The notes below the pieces were generated by a model, which saw nothing but the letters and a program-made list of their open reading frames with translations, searched no databases and had not been told where the DNA came from. A stretch of 64,000 nucleotides of DNA. Source: Cognatiluteimonas sedimenti. Its GTDB lineage: Bacteria > Pseudomonadota > Gammaproteobacteria > Xanthomonadales > Xanthomonadaceae. This document shows, piece by piece, positions 57,603 to 64,000 of the stretch (position 1 is its first letter; each line of letters opens with the position of its first letter). The translations under genes and the position numbers were made by a program. Location: contig NZ_JALGCL010000001.1 of the NCBI RefSeq assembly GCF_022808325.1, forward strand, positions 973,780-1,037,779. Reading direction: 5' to 3'.

Positions 57603-57786
57603 CGCGTTTGGCAGATGCCCTATCGGCATCTGCCGCGTCTGCGAACGCCCGGCCAAGGATGGCCGGGCCGGGCGATCCGAAGCCACTGCAGCTCCGCCAT
57701 GGATGTCCGCGATACGACTGGCGGCTTCCGCGGCTTCCATCCACATCCGTCGCGGCTGAAGCCGCTCCTACAAGAAGCCGATCCCC
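57603..57786. repeat. Intergenic hairpins and dispersed repeat between tdh and kbl
   Basis: The gap holds a hairpin (GGCAGATGCC / GGCATCTGCC, 57610-57634), a second one (GCCCGGCC / GGCCGGGC, 57647-57668), and one copy of the dispersed palindrome CGCGGCTGAAGCCGCTCCTA at 57749-57778, just before kbl. This may adjust the relative expression of tdh and kbl. Confidence 0.75.
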
Positions 57787-58980
57787 ATGTCCCTGACCAC
57801 CCGCTACGCCGAAACCCTCGACGAGATCCGCGACGCCGGCCTGTTCAAGTCCGAGCGCGTGATCACTTCGCCGCAGTCGGCCGAGATCGTGCTCGAGGAC
57901 GGGCGCACGGTGCTGAATTTCTGCGCCAACAACTATCTCGGGCTTGCCGACCACCCGGACGTGATCGGGGCCGCGAAGGAGGCGCTCGACACCCATGGCT
58001 TCGGCATGGCCTCGGTGCGCTTCATCTGCGGTACCCAGGACCTGCACAAGCAGCTGGAACAGACCATCTCCGCGTTCTTCGGCACCCAGGACACGATCCT
58101 CTACGCCGCCTGCTTCGACGCCAACGGCGGCCTGTTCGAGCCGCTGCTCGGCGAAAACGACGCCGTCATCTCCGATGCGCTCAACCATGCCTCGATCATC
58201 GACGGCGTGCGCCTGTGCAAGGCCAGGCGCTATCGCTACGCCAACTGCGACATGGCCGACCTGGAGAAGCAGCTGCAGCAGGCGCGCGCCGACGGTGCCG
58301 GGACGATCCTGATCACCAGCGATGGCGTGTTCTCGATGGACGGGTTCATCGCCCCGCTCGACGAGATCACCGCCCTGGCCCGGCAGTACGACGCCCTGGT
58401 GCATATCGACGAATGCCATGCGACCGGCTTCCTGGGCGCCACCGGGCGTGGCTCGGCGGAGGTCAAGGGGGTGATGGACCGGATCGATATCTTCACCGGC
58501 ACGCTGGGCAAGGCGATGGGTGGCGCACTGGGCGGCTTCACCACCGCCAGGCGCGAAGTGGTCGAACTGCTGCGCCAACGCTCGCGCCCCTACCTGTTCT
58601 CCAACTCGCTGCCGCCGCACGTGGTGGCCGCCGGCATCAAGGCCTTCGGGATGCTGTCGTCCGCGGGCGACCTGCGCGATCGGCTCGCGGCCAATACCGC
58701 GTACTTCCGCGAGCGCATGACCGCTGCCGGCTTCGACATCAAGCCCGGCGTGCATCCGATCTGCCCGGTCATGCTGTACGACGCCCCGCTTGCGCAGGAA
58801 TTCGCGCGGCGGCTGCTGGAGGAAGGCATCTACGCGATCGGCTTCTTCTTCCCGGTGGTGCCGCAGGGACAGGCGCGGATCCGCACCCAGATCTCGGCCG
58901 CGCATACGCGCGCGCACCTGGATCGCGCGATCGACGCCTTCGCCCGCATCGGACGCGAACTCGGGGTGCTGAAGGGGTAG
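57787..58980 (+). CDS. kbl: 2-amino-3-ketobutyrate CoA ligase
   Basis: A 397-residue PLP-dependent alpha-oxoamine synthase. It has [15 protein letters not shown], the His-stacking [20 protein letters not shown], the PLP phosphate region [13 protein letters not shown], and the PLP lysine in [11 protein letters not shown] (near residue 244). It forms glycine and acetyl-CoA from the Tdh product. Full length; completes the threonine-degradation pair with tdh. Confidence 0.96.
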   Translation: MSLTTRYAETLDEIRDAGLFKSERVITSPQSAEIVLEDGRTVLNFCANNYLGLADHPDVIGAAKEALDTHGFGMASVRFICGTQDLHKQLEQTISAFFGTQDTILYAACFDANGGLFEPLLGENDAVISDALNHASIIDGVRLCKARRYRYANCDMADLEKQLQQARADGAGTILITSDGVFSMDGFIAPLDEITALARQYDALVHIDECHATGFLGATGRGSAEVKGVMDRIDIFTGTLGKAMGGALGGFTTARREVVELLRQRSRPYLFSNSLPPHVVAAGIKAFGMLSSAGDLRDRLAANTAYFRERMTAAGFDIKPGVHPICPVMLYDAPLAQEFARRLLEEGIYAIGFFFPVVPQGQARIRTQISAAHTRAHLDRAIDAFARIGRELGVLKG

Positions 58981-58986
58981 CCCGCG

Positions 58987-59733
58987 TCACCGGCGCGACG
59001 GGCGCGCCAGCGACGCAATCTCCGGATCGGCCAACAGGCGCCAATGGCCCTTCGGCAGCGTGCCGAGCGCCAGCCCACCGATGGCGACGCGCAGCAGGCG
59101 CAGCACGCCGACGTCGAACGCCGCCAGCAAGCGCCTGATCTGCCGGTTGCGGCCTTCGTCCAGCACGATTTCCAGCCACGCGTTCCTGGTGCCAGCCCGT
59201 AGCAGCCGCACCGATTTCGCATGCAGGAGTTCGCCATCGTCGTCGAGGCCCGCGACCAGCGCGGCGAGCAGCCCGGCGTCGGGAATGGTGTCCACCTGCA
59301 CGTGGTAGGTCTTGTCCGGGCCGCTGCCGGGATCGGTGACCCGTGCCGCCCATTGCGGATCGTTGCTGAACAACAACAGCCCTTCGCTGGCCTGGTCGAG
59401 GCGACCAACCGGGGAAATCCAGGGCAGCCCCGCTCCATCGAAGCAACGGTAGACCGTGTCGCGGCCGCGTTCGTCGCTTGCGCTGGTCACCAGCCCGCGC
59501 GGCTTGTTGAGCATCAGGCAAACGGGCGCGACCTGGGGCAGTGGCCGGCCATCGAGCCCGACATCGGCCCTCGCCGATGTCGGAAACTCGGGATCGCGCA
59601 CGATCCGGCCCGCAACCGAGACCCGGCCGGCGACGATCCAGCGCGCCGCTTCGCTGCGCGAGCAGATGCCGCGCTTGGAGAGCACCCGAGCAAGGCCATG
59701 GCGGATGGTGGCGTCGCGGGGGCGTTGCGGCAT
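58987..59733 (-). CDS. RsuA/RluB/E/F-family pseudouridine synthase
   Basis: A 248-residue protein with an N-terminal S4-like RNA-binding domain (LARVLSKRGICSRSEAARWI) and the catalytic domain with MLNKPRGLVTS and the catalytic Asp in VGRLDQASEGLLLF. Such enzymes isomerise uridine in rRNA. The ATG at 59733 is used. The overall length is on the short side for RluB, closer to RsuA/RluE; the exact target base is not decided. Confidence 0.9.
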   Translation of the reverse strand: MPQRPRDATIRHGLARVLSKRGICSRSEAARWIVAGRVSVAGRIVRDPEFPTSARADVGLDGRPLPQVAPVCLMLNKPRGLVTSASDERGRDTVYRCFDGAGLPWISPVGRLDQASEGLLLFSNDPQWAARVTDPGSGPDKTYHVQVDTIPDAGLLAALVAGLDDDGELLHAKSVRLLRAGTRNAWLEIVLDEGRNRQIRRLLAAFDVGVLRLLRVAIGGLALGTLPKGHWRLLADPEIASLARPSRR

Positions 59734-59852
59734 GCCGACAGCTTGCCGTGAACCCGCGGCAGCGACAATGCACCTGGCAGTCATCGCACGGACGGCCGTC
59801 GGCCAGTCGCCATCGCGTGAACGGTGGCCGAGGTCTCCGCCGCCGACGCGAC

Positions 59853-60479
59853 TCAGTGGGGCTTGGTCGCCGCCGGCGTTGCGGCTGGCGCGGTGGCATC
59901 CGCCGGTGCCGACGCGCCGCCAGCCGGCGCGGCCGCGGGTGCGGAAACGGGCTGCGAAAGCGTTCCCGGCGGCGAACCGGCCGGTGCCGCGACGGGCGCG
60001 GCGGTGCCCGGCATCGCCGGTTGCGCGTCCGTCGCGGGCGCGGCGGCCGGCGCCGCACCACGCGCCACGCGCACGCCGCGCGACTTCATCCATGCGCTGA
60101 ACTCGTCCGCGGTCATGTTCTTGCCGTTCTGGCTCATGTTGAAGCGCCACGGCGTGTTGTCGAATTCGGTGCGCGGCTTGTACGCCGCCGGGTCGTCCGG
60201 ACTGACCACGCTCGGCGCCGGCGTCGTGGTGGCGACGTTCTGGCAGCTTTCGATCCGGATCCGCAACAGCACCTGGTCCAGCGATTGCGATTCATCGAAG
60301 GCCTGCGACAGCACGCCGCCCGGTGCTCCCAGCTGGCTCGAGGCCATCGCGAGTTCGCTGGCAACAGGCGCGATCACGGTCGGCTGCAGCGGCTGCTGCA
60401 CGCGCGTGGCCGCACAGTCCATCGCCTGCGCCAGGCCGGGCGCCATCAGGACCATCAGCAGGATCATCGTCGCGCGCAT
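59853..60479 (-). CDS. Exported hypothetical protein with Ala/Pro-rich tail
   Basis: A 208-residue protein with signal peptide (ILLMVLMAPGLAQA), a folded part to about residue 130 containing two cysteines (MDCAAT and ESCQNV), then a long low-complexity Ala/Pro/Gly tail typical of envelope proteins. The sequence DNTPWRFNMSQNGKNMTADEF suggests a DUF4124-unrelated small periplasmic domain; no family was recognised. Confidence 0.7.
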   Translation of the reverse strand: MRATMILLMVLMAPGLAQAMDCAATRVQQPLQPTVIAPVASELAMASSQLGAPGGVLSQAFDESQSLDQVLLRIRIESCQNVATTTPAPSVVSPDDPAAYKPRTEFDNTPWRFNMSQNGKNMTADEFSAWMKSRGVRVARGAAPAAAPATDAQPAMPGTAAPVAAPAGSPPGTLSQPVSAPAAAPAGGASAPADATAPAATPAATKPH

Positions 60480-60655
60480 TTTCGTCACCGCTGGATTGCA
60501 CCAAGTGGCTGCGAGTGTAGGTGGCGATGGCGCGTGCCACAACCTTGGCACGGCGGCGCACAGCGCACAGCGCATCGCCGGGTTCAGGCAACCGCATCCT
60601 GGCCGGACGCCCCGCCGCGCCCTTCCGGCACTTGCGTTCGCGCCACCCAGAAACA

Positions 60656-60682
60656 CGAAGCCCGGCACGAGGCCGGGCTTCG
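60656..60682 (-). terminator. Terminator after the OmpA-family gene
   Basis: An 11-bp perfect stem (CGAAGCCCGGC / GCCGGGCTTCG) 39 bp past the stop, with a short T-run on the minus strand. Confidence 0.8.
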
Positions 60683-60721
60683 GATGCTGCTTCTTCCTTG
60701 CGGAAGAATCGCTGGCGTCCC

Positions 60722-61846
60722 TTAGTTCTGGACGTTCAGCTCGGTGCGGCGGTTCTGCGCACGGCCTTCCGGATTGTCGGAACCATCCGGGTTGGTGTTC
60801 GGCGCGATCGGACGGCTCTCGCCGTAGCCGTTCGGGCCCACCAGGCGCGAGGCGTCGATGCCGTTGCTGGTCAGGTAGTCGTACACGGCGCGGGCGCGAC
60901 GCTCGGACAGGCCCTGGTTGTAGGCGTCGGTACCGACGGAGTCGGTGTGGCCGGCAACCTCGACCTTCAGATCCGGATAACGCTTCAGGATCTCGATGGC
61001 CTCGTTCAGGATCGCAACCGCGTCCGGACGAAGCGTCGACTTGTCGAAGTCGAAGTTGACGCCCTTCAGGTCGATCGACACCGGCACCGGGCAGCCGTCC
61101 GGACCGATGGTCTGGCCAGCTTCCGAACCCGGGCACTTGTCGTCGCAGTTGTTGACGCCGTCGCCGTCGTCGTCCATGTCGGCGCAGTTCGGCGCAACCG
61201 GGGCCGGGGCAACCGGGGCCATCGGCTCCGGCCCGAGGGCCACGGTCATGCCGACCGAAGCCAGCAGGTCGGTGAAGTAGTCTTCCTGCTGATCGGCCGG
61301 GCGGAACTGCTCGCTGTCGAAGTCGACGCGGGTGCCCACTTCCGTGCGCAGGTCGACGCGGCCGAAATCGAACTGCAGGCCGGCGCCGAGGTTGAGCGCG
61401 GCGTTGTTGTCTTCATGCTGCGCGGGCCAGCCACCATCCGGCACGCCGTAGATCGGATCGCGAACGCCTTCTTCCTCGTGGCGCTGCCAACCCAGGCCCA
61501 TGCGGAGGTACGGCCACCACTTGGAGTCGACGTTGCGGAAGTGGTAGCGGGCGTCGGCGGAAATGCCGTACTGGCTCCACCACAGGCCGTTACTGGGCAG
61601 GCCGAAATCGGTGTTCTTGTCCGGGTTCTGGTAGTTCAGTTCGACATCCACCGACCAGTTCGGGTTCAGGAACTTGCCCATGCCCAGGGTCACGAAAGGC
61701 GCGTCCTGGGTACCACGGTCGTTGTCCTGGAAGTTCACGCCAACCGAACCGGCGACGTACCAGCGGTCGTCGAAGTCCTGCGCGGAAGCGGCCTGTGCCA
61801 CGCCCAGCCCAGCCAGCAGGGCGGCGCAGAGGAGTTTCTTATTCAT
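60722..61846 (-). CDS. OmpA-family outer-membrane protein
   Basis: A 374-residue protein: signal peptide, an eight-strand-type N-terminal barrel (residues ~25-200), a thrombospondin-3-like Asp repeat (DMDDDGDGVNNCDDKCPGSE), and a C-terminal OmpA domain with NFDFDKSTLRPDA and the peptidoglycan-binding AGHTDSVGTDAYNQGLSERR. It links the outer membrane to peptidoglycan. The ATG at 61846 has GGAG seven bases upstream. Codon use and GC look like a highly expressed gene; a 160-bp AT-richer leader precedes it. Confidence 0.93.
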   Translation of the reverse strand: MNKKLLCAALLAGLGVAQAASAQDFDDRWYVAGSVGVNFQDNDRGTQDAPFVTLGMGKFLNPNWSVDVELNYQNPDKNTDFGLPSNGLWWSQYGISADARYHFRNVDSKWWPYLRMGLGWQRHEEEGVRDPIYGVPDGGWPAQHEDNNAALNLGAGLQFDFGRVDLRTEVGTRVDFDSEQFRPADQQEDYFTDLLASVGMTVALGPEPMAPVAPAPVAPNCADMDDDGDGVNNCDDKCPGSEAGQTIGPDGCPVPVSIDLKGVNFDFDKSTLRPDAVAILNEAIEILKRYPDLKVEVAGHTDSVGTDAYNQGLSERRARAVYDYLTSNGIDASRLVGPNGYGESRPIAPNTNPDGSDNPEGRAQNRRTELNVQN

Positions 61847-62008
61847 CTTCAAGCTCCTTGATCAGATAAAGAAATGCGTAAAGCGTGGTTCGTATGAGAC
61901 GGCCGTTCCGCACGCCATCCCGCTCAGATTAATGCCGGCCCCGTGAAGGCCTTGTTAACACTACCATAACAGTTGAAACCGCGCCAAGCGGGCTTGCCGG
62001 CGCGGATC

Positions 62009-64000
<1,992 letters not shown>

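Overview
The window looks like the chromosome of a Xanthomonadaceae member (Lysobacter/Luteimonas/Pseudoxanthomonas type). The evidence is very high GC, a tandem set of S46 dipeptidyl-peptidases, a scattered histidine-utilisation pathway, the gene order folC-dedD-cvpA-purF, and dispersed palindromes of the GGAGCGGCTTCAGCCGCGA type between genes. No tRNA, rRNA, insertion sequence, prophage or CRISPR array was seen. Most genes are core or lineage-typical.

Region by region. 1-4.2 kb: a tightly packed leftward operon of a TIM-barrel sugar isomerase-like protein, a LuxS-family protein, a sugar-phosphate cyclase (3-dehydroquinate-synthase-like), a UbiG-type methyltransferase and a UbiA-family prenyltransferase cut by the window edge. 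The set resembles ebo/edb metabolite clusters, with LuxS and a methyltransferase inserted. This is the most novel part. 4.6-7.7 kb: a two-domain KaiC-like ATPase followed by a hybrid histidine kinase. 7.8-12.1 kb: small proteins, a HipA-like kinase/DUF3037 pair, an outer-membrane barrel and a diguanylate cyclase. 12.2-17.4 kb: an UbiB-family kinase, a GST, an AhpD-like carboxymuconolactone decarboxylase with its ECF41 sigma factor (both preceded by matching ECF41 promoters), an L,D-transpeptidase and a small lipoprotein. 17.5-20.8 kb: small enzymes and membrane proteins. 20.9-33.7 kb: hutU, an azoreductase-like protein, two LysR regulators, an aldo-keto reductase, an exported methyltransferase with a Met/His-rich tail, a phosphodiesterase lipoprotein, hutF, a ClC transporter and hutI. 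33.7-38.7 kb: ribosomal protein bTHX, then a zinc-homeostasis locus (MerC-like protein, ZnuB, ZnuA, outer-membrane protein, Zur) with two Zur-box-like operators but no ABC ATPase. 38.9-49.0 kb: gltX, lpxH, a DUF455 ferritin-like protein, purF, cvpA, dedD, folC, a histidine phosphatase and serA. 49.2-56.4 kb: DUF3224 and three tandem S46 peptidases whose predicted S1-pocket residue differs (Ser, Gly, Met). 56.5-64 kb: tdh-kbl threonine degradation, an RsuA-type pseudouridine synthase, a hypothetical exported protein, an OmpA-family protein, a PrpD-family dehydratase and the start of a 2,4-dienoyl-CoA reductase.

How the genes work together. hutU, hutI and hutF supply three steps of the five-step (formimidoylglutamate deiminase) histidine route. 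tdh and kbl convert threonine to glycine plus acetyl-CoA. The Zur locus is a zinc-scarcity response. The S46 enzymes release dipeptides in the periplasm, consistent with a proteolytic, amino-acid-consuming bacterium. The 1-4 kb operon is predicted to make or traffic an unknown small molecule derived from a sugar phosphate.
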